Part shown: piece after piece, positions 40,701 to 53,232 of the stretch
Layout of the letters: every line of letters begins with the position of its first letter
Position numbering within the stretch: position 1 is the stretch's first letter
Source: Camarhynchus parvulus
Taxonomy: Eukaryota; Chordata; Aves; Passeriformes; Thraupidae
Assembly (NCBI RefSeq): GCF_901933205.1
Contig: NC_044573.1
Span: forward strand, 56,241,993-56,305,992
Direction of reading: 5' to 3'
Length of the DNA stretch: 64,000 bases
Translations under genes and position numbers: made by a program
The notes under the pieces: model-generated
Database searches by the model: none
Told to the model about the DNA's origin: nothing
What the model saw: only the letters and a program-made list of their open reading frames with translations

Positions 40701-43700
40701 AAGGGCTGTCTTCCTAACAAGTAACTAACATAACAGATTATTATATCTTACTTCTAGCACTTCTAGAAAGCACACATATTATTTGATCACTCTGCTTTAT
40801 ACATTCTAATAATGTGCACCATTTTGAAACCCAGCTAACTTACAATTAAGGTCTGTGTACTTGCCCTCCAGAGCTTGCACGTATGCTTCATATTGTTTCC
40901 ACCTGTCACAGATATAAAAAAAAAAAAAAATAATTTTCTGAAGCTCTGTCTATTAAATCAAGGCATCTCATTCCTAAGCCTTCAGAGCACACACTGATAC
41001 CATAATCAGAAAATGTCAAGAGGAATTACACAATTGCACAAAAGACAATTCCAGTTTTAAAAAAGGAGGTTTTAATTGTGGAAATAGTTAAATTTGCTTT
41101 GCATCTCAGAAGAACAAAATGGCAGCTGTGTATTACAACACTTAAAACTGACATCTTAAAAATCAGTATTTTAGACAAATATTAGGATCAAACACTACTT
41201 ATTTTTGTTATCTTTGTAAAGTACCCTATATGCATCTTATTCTCGTAGCAGAGCAATTCAAACAAACTTCTGTAACAGAAAATACAAGGCAAATACAACA
41301 TTAAGTATATTACCAAGTGAACAGGACAAGCAGAAGCATATCATAACACTAGAAATGGCAGTCTAGGTTAAGCAGTTATATCAGCTCATTTAAGTTAAGA
41401 CCACTCTCTGATTACATCCATCAGCCAAACAGTTTAATAACTCTTTCAAAACATGTTATTTAGGAAATTCATCTGCAGTCAAACAACATCACCTAAAAAC
41501 AGCACTGCATTTTATACAAACCATCAAATCAGTAGCAAATAAAGTCTGCTGTAAAGTTTAGCATGAAATGCTTTATGAAAAAGTTCACAGCATGGTGTTT
41601 TGGGATTTTTAAGTAGTACTCTGCACTTAACTATGTGTGTTCCTCATGATGGTACAACTGCACATTATAAAGAAAATTCATCTGATAGCTTACCACTAAC
41701 AGGAGGTATCTGTTCCCTCCTCCCCACTACCTTCTTTCCCTGACATATATTTTATGCTAGACTCATCACAACTGCTCTATTTTAACTCTCTAACCTACAC
41801 CACTACTTGAATTGAAACTATAAAATCTACCTATAGGTAATTTGGACCATTTAGTGAATTCCAACAGCACACTGAAGGGTCTACAAAAGCATCAGAGATC
41901 TGTAATAGCAAGCAAGACCACATCACTGGGAAAAGGAAATGAAATCACAAGATCTCTTCCTTCAAGCAACAACAAAATTTTACATCTCTTCAGCTGAGCA
42001 TGGCAACAGCATGAACAAACTCTCAAAGCTCTGTAAAAGAGAGCAGTAGTATTCATACTTAACCCTTAAACTGATCTCTCTGCCCTAAGAAGTTTCACCA
42101 TTTGACCATTAAAAATTCTATGTTAATTCAGGAGATTTCAATCTCCCAGAAGTAAAACTGAAATGGCCTACTAAACAGCAAATCTAGAAAGAACCTAATT
42201 TTACATTAAAAACTGACATGCAATAAACAGTTGGTCTTCAAATATACAGGACTACTTCACTTTCAAGTTACACCTCACAGCCCAAACCCAGTAATTCTAA
42301 AATCATGAGACCCCCACACTCCCATAACAAGAGCTATTTATTTACAGAACAAGTGAAATGAGGACATTACACAAGTTAAGTAAATGTGCCAAACCACTAG
42401 CTGAAAAAAAAGGAAAAGAACCCCCAAAATAACCACCCACAAACAAACCACGTAGCCTATGGTCACCAAGAATGTTGTAGATAATAGCTCTAACTCACCT
42501 CTCAACAACTGTTAGTATTTAGGCAAGAACCAAATTCCTGGAAAAGAAAACCTAGATGGCACTAGAGCATGTCACGGATTTCAAGTCATACGCCTACCAA
42601 CACTTTAGAAAATATACCTATTCAGATGTGGCATTTTGTCAAAAACCTGGTCAAGACTCTCGCAGTTCGAGCAACCTGTACTGGGCCTGGCTGAGACAGA
42701 GGCAATTTTCCCCACAGCAGCCCTCACAGCACTGTGCTTGTGCACTCGTAGCTAGAATGGTGCTGGTAACATACCAGTGTTTCAGCCACTGCTAGAAGTC
42801 CTCACACATCATCAAGGCAGGTTTTCCAACGTTCCCCCCTCACCAGTAGGTCAGGAATGGGCAAGATCTTGGGAGGGAACACAGCCAGACCCTTGACTGC
42901 CCTGCCTTGCCCCAGATTACGCCTTCCAGCACATCTGTAGCACACTAAGGCAGCTCATCACTGAATCTGAGTGGGGGAAGAATGACAAAGGCTCAAAGGC
43001 AGATTTTTTTCTCCTCCCATCAGTTTGCTTTCCACTCAATATGGTAGTTTATGTCCATAATCTGATGGTTCAAAATTAATAACATGAAGAGCTTCACTGA
43101 AGTGCTACTTGGAAAGGCATTCAAGAACAGACACAGGAGAACTGGGAGGACACTCCTGAATCTGTTCTGTGTTCAAGGGACTGCTTACGGTATTACAAGA
43201 ATTGGAAGGTAACTAAGCAGCATTATGTCAGTTACTTAATTCTCTTAATCCTCTAAAAATATTTAGCAGGCTTTATAGAGGTAATTTGAAGCTATGAAGT
43301 CAAATACTTTTTCTTGAAGCATCCATTTTTTATGCTTAGCTTTGGAGTTCACAGTAAATGATTTACAGCAGTTAGGGGTTAAGACGCACACTGAACCCAG
43401 GCTATTCCAAAAATGACTGGCTCTAAGTCCCTGTTAACTGAAGTTTCGTAAAAGCACTGTATTTCCTCAGAAATACTTGTGTATATCAGAGTGGTTCAGT
43501 GTTTCACCAGGTAATCGCTCAGCTAAACTATCACAGCAATACTAATCAGATTTTTAGCTGTGATCTACAGAATACCTCTTTACGGTGTTCCGGGCTCTTC
43601 TTTCTCTCAGAAGCTCCTACAGTCAAGCTAACTACTGCATTAAAGAGGGGAAAGTTCAGGATGACTCCAGAGCAACAAGTCATGAGACAAGCAGAAATTC

Positions 43701-45843
43701 AAGGTTAGGTCTAAAGGCTCTACGTTGGTCCTGCTCATGTTTAGTCAACAAAAGTTATGATGAACAAACCTAAATTCTGTACTTCATGGAAAAGAACAGT
43801 AAAACTGGGACGCATGGCACAGAAACTGACCAAACCCCCCATTTTTTCTATGTATGTATTTCATCACTGCAACTGTACAGCAATGGTGACTTATTACCTA
43901 AAAGACTAAAAGGTGATTACACATGTGTCTCAAAAACCATTTGCCTCACCGAAGCACAGACCAAAAAAACACACTCCAAATCTTAAGACAATCTAAAGGT
44001 CAACACAAGCTTTTCTACATCTCAAAGTAATAGAAATGCCATTGATTAAAATATATGTGCAATAATATTTTATTCCAGCCTACAAGTGAAGCCAGCAGTT
44101 AGTGCAATAATTGCTAGTTTTACATAAAATTACAATTAGAGGTGAACTTACTAGAAACCCATAATTTTCCCCCATACAAAAAAAAGTGTTTGAAAGACTG
44201 ATCTATGCAAACTAATAAAATGGACATGACCAAAATGGAAGTAAATTTCCATTTCTGCATATATTGAACAGTTATATTCCTTAAACCCACTAGGCACCCT
44301 TTTTGAGAGCATGTTAAGTTTTTCTACACACCAAGAAGATGATTCAATAGCAACATAGCTGCCATTAGCAAATTCCCTTCTGTCTCTTCATCAACACGGG
44401 TGAGCTGCTAACAGACTTTACCTCCTTGTGGGCATTCCACCACATTCTCTCCTGAATATGTGCTGGAAACTCATCTCTTCTATGTAGCAACTAATGACTG
44501 CAAGTTACAGAAACTGACTACAACTGACAGCCTTTTCTTGTTTTCACACTATCAGTCAGAAACCAAGTGGCACAGAATCTATGCTTTGGTACTTTCACGT
44601 TAATTTTATCACAGCAAGTCAAGGGCACAGCTTTGGAGACTTAGGAGTTTTCTATAAAAAGGATCACAGGCCAAAACCACTTATGAAAGAAGCAACTTTT
44701 TTTACTGTTTAAATACGTTTTTCTTTACAACCCAAAAGACTGGATACTCAGAAGCAGACACAAAGTAGTTTTAAACATATGGAGAAAGACTGCTTACTCC
44801 CTGGAAAAAAACTGTCACCCCAAAAGTAGCTGGCAGGACAGTTTACCCAGAAGGGAGGGTAGCTGATCACATGTACACTAAGTCTTGCACATGCAAGCCC
44901 TTGTTTCTACACAATTTAGTCTTTGTTCTATGAAACAGCAAAATTTACCTTGAGACCCTAATAACATGAATAACTCAGTGTACAAGAAGCCAAGAACTAA
45001 TGTTTACCAAAATGCAGACTATTCCAGCAGATAAACAGATGCCCCACAAAAGGCTGGTTTGGATAGCTCCTGGCTTACAAATCAGGAAATTCAGGCATAC
45101 AGAGACAAGTGGCCTGGGGTGGTTTCTTTAAGCAGGTGGTATGCGCAACAGAATTCCCTATAATTGTTCCTGTCGTGACACTTAAGCTTTCTAAAAACAT
45201 TAAAAAGACAGCCAGGTTCTTTCTTATCAAAGTTCTAGGCAATGAAAACTTCATTTTAACATTTTTCTGTTAATATCTGAACATGCTGAGAAGACAACTG
45301 CAAGGACTGAAAAAGTGTAAAAAAGTACTGGAGAAGTAAAGAGTTGACATTTTTCTGATGTTTAAAATAGCTTGCTATCTATCAAGGAATGTAAGCAATC
45401 ATATCTTCTATAGTTATGAGTGAAGAAAAAGAAAACTTGCACTCATGTTCTACAAAATACTATTAAGGACTTTGCCTCTTGGGAAGAAGTGTTCCCTCCC
45501 AAACTACAAATATTTGAGGCAAGAGGAGAACTTCACAGAAGAGATACATTCTGAAACAAATAAAACTGTTCTTCAGAACAAGGATGCTGAAAGACAATGA
45601 AAGAGTAAATTCACACATCTTCCACAGGAGGTTCACAAAAATGTTGAGATGGAAAAAAAGACTTTTTACGTTACCTTAGGATAAGCTCATCTCTAGGTAA
45701 AACCTTAAAATCTGCTTCACTAAGGCGAACCTATGAAGCAAAAAGAAAAGCATAACTTATCAAGCTGTCCTGATTACCTGGAAAGGTGAAGTCACAAGTA
45801 ATTTTACACATACCTTCTTTGGGAGAGGTTCTTCATTCGTCAT
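25149..45843 (-). CDS. WTAP: WTAP, regulatory subunit of the mRNA m6A methyltransferase (complete, 7 coding exons)
   Basis: WTAP brings METTL3-METTL14 to nuclear speckles and links it to VIRMA, ZC3H13, HAKAI and RBM15; it also affects splicing. Coding exons, in transcription order: 45843-45814, 45730-45675, 40902-40844, 39257-39130, 32609-32431, 27703-27549 and 25732-25149. They sum to 1191 bases, or 396 residues plus TAA, the human length, with all phases consistent. Visible features are a basic nuclear-localisation stretch LPKKVRL at residues 7-13, a long coiled coil from about residue 50 to 245 (LKQQQQESARRENIL, then MKGELEQTKDKLEQAQNEL, then LEAELALQKKYSEEL, then LQQQLKETRQQL), and a Ser/Asn/Gly-rich disordered tail ending NVQGSVL. 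The start MTNEEPLPKK matches mammals. A non-coding first exon probably lies in the CpG island at about 50 kb. Introns hold two LINE/LTR remnants, plus a CR1 end in intron 1. Confidence 0.97.
26875..26915. repeat. direct repeat and 14-bp palindrome in WTAP intron 7
   Basis: CTATATAGGTTATA occurs at 26875-26888 and again at 26902-26915. The second copy overlaps the perfect palindrome AACCTATATAGGTT (26899-26912). Probably a local duplication in AT-rich intron sequence. Confidence 0.75.
27549..27703 (-). CDS. WTAP: WTAP exon 7
   Basis: 155 bases encode SQTGKKLMAKCRMLIQENQE to SEELKSSQD, central coiled coil. The acceptor is CCTTTGCAG|CCAAA and the donor GGATG|GTAAGG. Confidence 0.95.
32431..32609 (-). 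CDS. WTAP: WTAP exon 6
   Basis: 179 bases encode NQIQYLKQVQQPSVAQLRST to SAWKFTPD plus two bases of Ser151. The acceptor is TTTATGCAG|AATC and the donor GATAG|GTAAAC. Reading through the donor gives one Arg and then TAA, a built-in end for a 151-residue isoform. Confidence 0.95.
36603..36670. repeat. hairpin plus diverged direct repeat in WTAP intron 5
   Basis: The arms AATGTTAGTGGTA (36606-36618) and TACCACTAACATT (36624-36636) are exact reverse complements around a 5-base loop. The left part (36603-36625) is repeated with two or three changes at 36647-36670. The transcript of either strand would form this 13-bp stem. Confidence 0.85.
37383..37407. repeat. (TTTA)n microsatellite
   Basis: A short run of TTTA units in WTAP intron 5, about 165 bases before the CR1 fragment. 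Confidence 0.8.
37570..38133 (+). mobile_element. CR1 LINE 3' fragment (RT end plus 3' UTR)
   Basis: The segment has the order of a CR1 3' end: a broken reverse-transcriptase C-terminus (stretches equivalent to LLNLEKRKLR, INKYLMG and KLKHTKFHLN), then a 3' UTR ending in CTTCCAACCTCAATGATTCTG. It is 5'-truncated, as is usual for CR1, and has many frame breaks, so it is old and inactive. It lies in WTAP intron 5, antisense to the gene. Edges are approximate. Confidence 0.88.
39130..39257 (-). CDS. WTAP: WTAP exon 5
   Basis: 128 bases encode SNDVTGLRESEEKLKQQQQE to MQECT, the start of the coiled coil. The acceptor is GTGTTAG|CTAAT. The donor ACT|GTAAGT leaves phase 0. Confidence 0.94.
40844..40902 (-). 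CDS. WTAP: WTAP exon 4
   Basis: 59 bases encode WKQYEAYVQALEGKYTDLN, identical to human as I remember it. The acceptor is CTGTGACAG|GTGG behind an unbroken T-run of about 16, seen as poly-A near 40917-40932 on the plus strand. The donor is AATT|GTAAGT. Confidence 0.94.
42677..42892 (+). mobile_element. ERVL-like LTR fragment
   Basis: It begins TGTACTGGGCCTGGCTGAGA and carries an AATTTTCCCCACAGCAGCCC stretch, followed by CACAGCACTGTGC and GGGCAAGATCTTGGGAGGG. This order matches avian ERVL-class LTRs as I remember them. The 3' part is lost or too diverged after about 42892. It lies in WTAP intron 3, antisense to the gene. Confidence 0.65.
45675..45730 (-). CDS. WTAP: WTAP exon 3
   Basis: 56 bases encode VRLSEADFKVLPRDELIL plus part of Arg29. 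The acceptor is TTCATAG|GTTCG and the donor CCTAAG|GTAA. It reads KVLPRD where human has KVMARD, a mild change in the METTL3-binding N-terminal region. Confidence 0.93.
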
Positions 45844-45851
45844 TGTGAACT
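45814..45851 (-). CDS. WTAP: WTAP exon 2 (first coding exon; ATG at 45843)
   Basis: Eight bases of 5' UTR are followed by MTNEEPLPKK. The acceptor CTCTCCCTTCAG|AGTTC shows that a separate upstream non-coding exon must exist. The donor is AAAGAAG|GTATG. The next intron is only 83 bases. Confidence 0.92.
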
Positions 45852-48800
45852 CTGAAGGGAGAGGAAAAAAAAGGAGTTTTATTTAGTGTAAACAGAACAC
45901 TGAACAAGTCAGAAACTTATACTTACAGCCTTAATTGTTTTCGTTTGCAATATTACACCACTGAAATATTGGTTCCGCACAATGCAGCACCAGAGTACAA
46001 AATTAACAGTATGATGTGTTTGCTCCTGTAATCTAGATATAGTCAGCTGCATTTTTTCTAAAAGTTATCCCAAGCTTTCTATTTCTATCTAAAAAGCCAA
46101 TCAGTAATCAATCCTTCCTATTTAACTAATCAAGACCACCCAACTTTGTATCAAACTGACATTTAGTACGCGTCTACATCTACATAACATTGTATTTTAC
46201 AAGGTAAAGGATAATCAGAGTCTGAGGAAAGCAATTTATACTACTGCTCCTCCTCTTTGGAATAAAAGAGAATAATTTGTGAACATTACAACATGTTCTT
46301 ACAAGTACTTATTCTCTTAAGATTCAAACAAGCGGAAGTACGGTTATTTTAAAACCCGTGCGAATATTCTGAGGAAGAGTAGGATGCAAAATAGCTTAGA
46401 TAGGCCATCAAACTGAATTCCTCTGGTGCACACAGAGCACAAGAGGGCTGCATTTTGCTGGGTTAAATATTCACACTGCTCTGAGTTACAGGACATGCTT
46501 CCTTATCTCTAAAGAGTAATACACAGTATTATCTACAACTATGATTATGTAAGAAATACTGAGTTCCTAAATCTTACAGGCATTCAAGTAACAATAGATG
46601 CAGGGTTTGCAGGCATGCATCTTTGCAATATGCTTTTCAGTGGAAAAGTTGCATATAATATTACGAGTTGACAAGCTTGTAAAGCTACTACTGCACATGG
46701 ACCAGGGAAAGGATGTGTCAACTCCTTAGTTGTGAACACTGAGCTTTAAAGAAACAATGCTCTTAAGGAGTAGATATTCTGTTTTCACAATGATACTCAA
46801 TGAACCAATTTAACTTTTCCAAGTCCTAAAACTATTGGTCAGTAAGACAAGCAAATACATTCCAATGAAGCAGAGTTTTCAACCCGCACTAACTGAGACC
46901 ACTGACAACTACACAGCACCCTATCCAACAAGGCCGTGGTTAACAACAAACAGAACAACCAACACTCACTCCCTTCCTATAATAAATACTGACATTAGAA
47001 CCCACAGAAAGAAAACATTCAGTAGAAGCATCTCACTAATGAATGGCAGCTTCCTGTTGCTAGGCTTAGTAACACACAGGCACCTAAGTGCTTCCCTAAA
47101 CTAAGAAGTGCCCTTCACTCCCACCCCCCCCTTCCCTCCTGCTAACAAGAAGTTACTCAAGCATTTTGCTTGAACTTCTGCATGCAGCAGAAGTTACTTG
47201 AAACTGTTTTACCAAAAACATACCTCAAATATAAAATACAAGCATAAGAGGCTGCTGATACAAATTGCCAGTGCCCAACTCAATCATTCAGAGTAACTTG
47301 ATATTACAGAGGGAATGCTTGTGACCCCTGTATTTAAGCTGCCTACCTTCCCCTCCACTGTAATTTTCCCAAAGATTTTTAGAGCTTTTAACTCCTTTGG
47401 AGTTTGGAAGTAGTCCTGAAGATCTCAGCTAGTGTTAACTTCCTGAGAGAGAGAAACATGCTTTTCAGATGTCTCACACAGCTACAGCTAACGCTGATTA
47501 AATGGGGCACACAAGTCATTATGTGTGTGTTCCCCAAAAAAGTACCAAAAAATGTGAATTTCCCCCAAAGATCTGGCTTGTAACCCCTGCTGCAGCATAT
47601 GGCAATTATAAACATACAATTGCTGTCACAATCAAGACTACAAGAAATCAAAGGTTGATGCTCCAATGCAAAGGTAATCAAACCTTGCATCTCCAGACCT
47701 CGCACAGAATTCCAGCACCAGACCAGGCTACTCTAACTCAACACCCAGCACATCACTGTTTACAAAACCACCTCTTGCTTTCAGACAAGAGCATGAAAGA
47801 CTGAAGTTACGGACCACTGCATTACGGAAGTTACTCCTTACTGACACCTATTATTATTTGCTATGATAAAACCACACATTAAAAAATAAAAACATACTAG
47901 CTAAAAATATTCCATAGGTTATTCTGGAAAAGTTAGGTTGATAATACCTACAGATAACCACCTAGCGCTCTTTCCACACATAGAAATTTCACCTTACTAC
48001 TGCCCTGCAACGGTTTTTTGGGAACCTGGAGTAACTCAGCAGAAGCTTGAACATTTATTACTGCTGAATACTGCTGTCACTGTGCTCCGTGTTTCTCAGA
48101 AACAGCAGCAGCGCCAGGCTGGCTACAGCAACAGTCACGGTGCTTTGCCTCAGTTTTCTGTCAACAAACAGGTGAATCTGTATGCTACAGACACAAATGC
48201 CACTGAAATGTTCATTATTTTAACCTAATACAGTAACTTCTCAAGCACTGTGCATCAAGAGATGCTTCTTTCGCTCGGCTCGCCTCTAGAAGAAATCATC
48301 TCTCTCTCCTACCCATATCAGAAATATCTTGCAAGAGCACGATGAAGAGTCACTTTCTACAGTAAAAAGAGTCAATGTAAACAACATTCCTACATAACTG
48401 ACTGGAATTAACACAACTGCATTTTGTGATTTATATTATGAACAGCTTAACTGTACCATCCGAACTAAGCACTTGCATGATTTTGCAGAAACAGTGGCTG
48501 CCACACACCACTCCTGCCTATCTGCTCCTGGCAACAAGCACCAGAAAACCATACTCCATACTTAGAATAACAGGCTCTAAAAGAATTTTCAGAAAAACTC
48601 AATGTTTTAGGCTTCTATGGCAGTTTCAATTACAAGAAATGTGAAATGAGGAAAGTACATTTTGATTTTACTAACTCTGATAGAAGCCTGCACACCTTTT
48701 CCTATGTTTATAAAACACAGGATTTAAAAACTTTTTTAAAAACCTCAAAGAACAAAAAGTAATTGAATCAGGTATGAGGCTTTACTTGTTATATGCAAAC

Positions 48801-48910
48801 AGAGTTATTTTAATGATACCAAGAAAGAGTTCCATGGGGAAAACCCCAGTATGGGCTCCCAGCTCCCAAAGCACGTAGGCATGTACATATATATACAAAC
48901 ATATAATTTA

Positions 48911-49490
48911 CAGAATCACAGAATCGTTAGGGCTGGAAGGCACCTCTGGGATTACGTAGTCCAACACATCCCCTGTCCCTGTCCCTACCAAGGCAGGGTC
49001 GCCTAGAGCAGGGGACACAGGAACGTGTCCAGGTGGGTTCTGGGTGTTTCCAGAGAGGGAGAGTCCACGACCTGCCTGGGCAGCTGTCCCGAATGAGTGT
49101 GCTCGAGATTGCTCAAAAACTTCTCAGCTCACACTGCAGCCTGGAAGGGAGTTAAGAAGGAATGCACCACCACAGGAGCCTGTTCTGCCGCCCTCAATGT
49201 AAAGAAGTTCTTCCTCATGTTGAGGTGAAACTTCCTGTGTTTTAGTTCATGGCCATTGACCCTCGTCCTGCCGCTGGGTACCACTGAAAAGAGTCTGCCA
49301 CCCTTCACTTTAAGACAGCACCCGCCTTTAGGATATTTGTATGTGTTGATGAGAGCCCCTCTCAGTCTTCTCTTCCCTAAAGTAAACAGGCCCAGCTCAC
49401 GCAGTCTCTCCTCGCAACAGAAACATTCCAGACCCCAAATCATCTTTGTGGCCCTCCCCTGGACCCCCTCCAGTATCTTCTTGTCTTCCT
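48911..49490 (-). mobile_element. CR1 LINE 3' fragment beside the WTAP CpG island
   Basis: Read on the minus strand, it encodes a CR1 reverse-transcriptase tail (EGVQGRATKMIWGLE, then EERLRELGLFTLGKRRLRG, then ELKHRKFHLNMRKNFF). It ends in the CR1 3' UTR and the terminal ATTCTGTGATTCTG-type octamers at about 48911-48926. The element is 5'-truncated near 49490, and a GC-rich unrelated frame has been joined to it, giving an artificial 225-codon ORF (49129-49806). It lies in the same orientation as WTAP, in the presumed intron 1, about 70 bases from the CpG island edge. Confidence 0.9.
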
Positions 49491-49559
49491 CGTTCAAAGG
49501 AACCTTCTGACATTTAGAAAGAAAAGCTTCACAGTAGCCCCGTAACTGCTCAGCCCTCA

Positions 49560-50720
49560 CACTCGCCTCAGCAACAACCGCGGGAGTCCCACCCCCACCC
49601 CGAGGGCCGCAGCCGCAGGTGTTTGACAGACCCAGCTGCTGCGGCCGCCCCCCAGCCCTGGCAGTGCCCGCCCCGCCGCCCTCGCTCCTCTCCCACAAGG
49701 GAAGCACCAAACGCGGCTCCCGCGGCCGGGGGCGCGGCGGCAGCCCAAGGCCGGGGGAGGAGGATCCCGGCCGCGCTGCCAGGCCGGGCCCCGGGGCCTC
49801 GTACAAAATGGCTCTAAGTGTTTCCGCTCCTCCCCCCCGCGCCCGACGTGAGGGATGGAGGCGCCGCTGGGGTCCGGCACCCCGGGCTGCCCGGTCCGTC
49901 TATCCCGCTGGGGCGGAGCGCTCGCACGGTCACTCACCTCCCGCCTGCGGCGCGGAGGCCCCGCGCCCCTCGCACGCCGCTTGCCTGGGCCGCGCTCCGC
50001 CTCACATCGAGCAGGGGCGAAACGCCGCCACCTCCACGCTTGCCGCCACCAGCTGCGCGGGCGCCTCCGCCGCCACCAGCTCCGCAGCCAGGACGGCCGC
50101 ACCTCCCCCGCCCGAGCTCCCCCGCACGCCGCTCCCGCCCGCTCTTTATTTGCGGGTTCTCTGCGCTACAAAATGGCGCCCAGGGAGGAAATGAGCGCCC
50201 GCCCCGCCCCGCGGCCGGCGGCTGCGCGCGCACCTGGAGTGGGGGGCGGCGGCCCCGGGGGGGGCGGAGGCGGCGGCGGCGGCTCTTGCTCCGGCTCCGC
50301 AGCGGTGCAGGCCTGCGGCCCGGGTACCTTGGCCAGCCTGCGGGGCGGCCGCTGCGGGGGATCGCCGCTCGCCCCACCGGGAAAAGGCGGCTCCCGCGGG
50401 TTATTAGAGCGCCGATTTAAACCCTGTCGGCCGAACGGACCGCGCAGCGCTCCTGTCCGTGGGGTGCCGTGCGGCCTCCTGCCGGCGGGGGGCGCCGCTG
50501 TCCGGCGGGACGGGGCGAGCGGCGCCCGTCTCCCGCCAAAGCGGCAGAGGGGAGCGGGAGCCGGCGCCTCCTGGGAAGAGCGCTGGGCGCCTTCCCGGAA
50601 GACTGGCGGAGAAGATGGGAGCTCTGGGAAGGAAAACTACGCGCAGCTGTAAATAAAGCGTAAGATGGGTGCCGGGCTGCTCGGCGTGACTGCCGGGGCT
50701 GCCTGCCCGCCGGCAGTGCG
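49560..50720 (-). promoter_or_regulatory. WTAP: CpG island and promoter of WTAP
   Basis: A dense CpG-rich block of about 1.1 kb with abrupt edges, about 4 kb upstream of the WTAP start codon. It contains many GC boxes (GGGCGG/CCGCCC). No other gene nearby needs a promoter here: ACAT2 has its own island 7 kb away. Long open frames on both strands inside the island are composition artefacts. Confidence 0.8.
49938..50170 (-). other. WTAP: probable WTAP non-coding exon 1 (start uncertain)
   Basis: The coding-exon acceptor at 45851 needs an upstream partner. The best donor I see in the island is GGGAG|GTGAGTGACC with the exon ending at 49938. Other donors exist (for example AAG|GTACCC near 50330). 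The 5' edge is a guess; an mRNA or 5' RACE read would settle it. Confidence 0.35.
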
Positions 50721-53216
50721 AGTCACTGTCCTCGGCCACTAATGAAAGATACAGGACTTCTATCCAGCTGCTTCCAAAGTGAAACATCAGTTTCCGCGTT
50801 GGGGAATAACAACCGATAAAGTTTGCCCTTCGTTGAGGTTTAGCAGTGCTTTAAAATAAAGTTTTTCCATTTTACTCTCCGTGATTTCGCAGGCTGTGCT
50901 GTTGGGTAAATACTTCTGCCTTTTCTTGGCGAAGTCGTACAGCTGCTGCAGGCTAAATTAGTCAGTCATCTGGGTTGACGGATGAAATTGTCACTCATTA
51001 TGTCAGTGCTGAAGGTGCTCCAGAAATCTCTCCTGACTCTTCCTGGTAGCAGAAACAATATAATCACTACAGAATAAAACCCAATGCACGTGGTCCCCCA
51101 TTCACATGTATGTGTATGTATGGATACACAGATTTTTCAGCGAGAACTTAAAACGTTAAAAACCACACTGCAAGTGATTTGATGTAGCTGCCCGAGGTAG
51201 GGTGGTAAGGTGACCACAAGGAGAAAGGATCTGAATAAATGCCTTTGAAATCTTACCTCATTTAAAAGTGAAAAAAGATGCACTGTGATTACAGTAAGGT
51301 GACCTGCTCCTGCTTTTCTTGCAGATATTTGTTTTAAGCATTCAAGATACCAATTAACAGATGAAACCACCCCAGGATATGGCAGCATGAGAGATGAACA
51401 TTAGAGTAGGCCTTAACAAGAACATTAATGTAGCAAATTGACATGAGTTCTTTGTGTGCAAATGCAAACATTACGGCATTAAAAATGCATATAAACCAAG
51501 CAGTAGAAGAAATTGAAACTTTTTCTACATAAAATAGAGTCAGATGTATGCTGAGGGCTTCTTCTATCCTGTGTATAACATACCTAACAAGTTCTGTGTA
51601 TCAGTGGTGATTTAAACTCAAGATCTCCCAGTACTTTGTCTAGAGTTTGGCTACTTTTTGTTATGTTCAGAAACCAAACCTCCTTTGTGTCTTCTCAGTA
51701 GTACAGATAAAGGTCTAGCTCAGATACCCTCAGAGGTGTGGGATGGTAAACCTTCCACAATTGTTTGTGTTCATGACCACGTAGAAAGTATTCCCGCATT
51801 TTTTACCCCTTGTCAGCACCTTGTCAGTTATTTTAAATTGATCTTTACAAGGATAGATTACATTTGTGGGAAATATGCTAGCTGAACAAGAGGCAGGCAG
51901 CCAGGGACGTGTAGAGATAAGTGGAATCAGCCTGCAGAGCTTAATATTCTGGCCTGCCTTCCTTCTGTGCTTTCAAGTTGGTAAGTGTATTATCAGGCTA
52001 CACCTACAATTTTTGTTTAGGGAAATAAGGGCAACAATTTGGTAAACAGTCCTCTGATACTTTTGGGAAGAGGACATTTAACTGAAATACTCTTTTGTTC
52101 CGTTTGCACATCTCTTACACAGTGAGAACTAACCTGGGACTTTTTAGTGCTGCTGGAACAAACGTGTCAACACCCGCCTTGGGTTGTGTTTACAGTGAGG
52201 TAACTGGAGTAAATTAGCTTTTCAGGTAATAAGTGCTATCGTAACCCCCAGCAGCAGCATTGGGCTTTGGATGAGAGGGCATGTCCTGATCTGTCCAAGC
52301 ATCAACACAAAAGCCAAATTCATATATTGATTCACCCATAATGATAAAATGTAGTAGGAACCAGATTATGAATGAGTGGGCAGCAGAACTCACTGGGTTT
52401 TAGGTTCCTTGAATGATGGTGTGTTACTCATTAACTTAACTATCCATTAACTGGATGGCTCCTCCTTGGTTTTACTGGCTCAGTTCTGGGTTTCTGTTCC
52501 ACCCCTTGGTTTCACACGGAAGCCATGTGGACCAACACAAATAAATACTACAATGTTTCCCAGCTCTGAGGGATGCTATTTGTCCCCAGGGAAGGCCGGC
52601 TCTGAGGGAAAAAGCTTCCTAGTGTAAAACACTCATTAAAAAAAATAGTCTGCAGGTCAGGAAAGTGAGGAATTAGCTGGAAAATGACATAAAGCCTTTT
52701 TCAAAAGTTAAAAAAAAAGTTTGGAGTACTGTACATACTCTTGGCAATTTAAAGGACCTTGAAATATCAGGAACCGAAGAAAGGCCAGTCGGCTGTAGCA
52801 AAGGCTGTCCTTGACTTGCAAGGACAGGAGATGGAGCAAGGCAAACCTGTGGTACATCTGCAGCAGAGAATGAACTCTCAGGAGCACTGGAAAAGGCTGC
52901 TGCAGCCTACAGGTGGGGGAGAAAGATAAAATCTGAGGATTGCACGGAGAGGAAAGTGATACAGAGAGGTCCTTCAGGTAACTACTAGGTAAAGAACTAG
53001 GCTGCAGAAAGCCCAAATTTGACATCAGAGAACTCTCTTTTAGAGAAGCTTCCTGAATGCAAGGCTGCAGGCTTGATGCTGTCTTTGTATCCCCTGCTAA
53101 CATGCTTTTATGGGTCTTAGTGGAATTATCAGCTATTTTTCTTACATCTTTATAGCAAGAAGTAAATAAACTTCTTCAGAAAGCTCTTGCAATAATTACC
53201 TTTTATTTAACAGCTG

Positions 53217-53232
53217 TATATATATATATATA
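53217..53232. repeat. (TA)8 microsatellite
   Basis: Eight uninterrupted TA units in the WTAP-ACAT2 spacer. Confidence 0.85.

Noticed and set aside
49129..49806. 225-codon minus-strand ORF as a host gene
   Set aside because: Its C-terminal half is a CR1 reverse-transcriptase tail and its N-terminal half is CpG-island sequence; this is a chance join, not a gene.
49557..50652. Several long ORFs on both strands around the WTAP CpG island (up to 265 codons)
   Set aside because: They overlap each other in most frames and are dominated by Pro, Arg, Ala and Gly, as expected when GC richness removes stop codons. No domain is recognisable.
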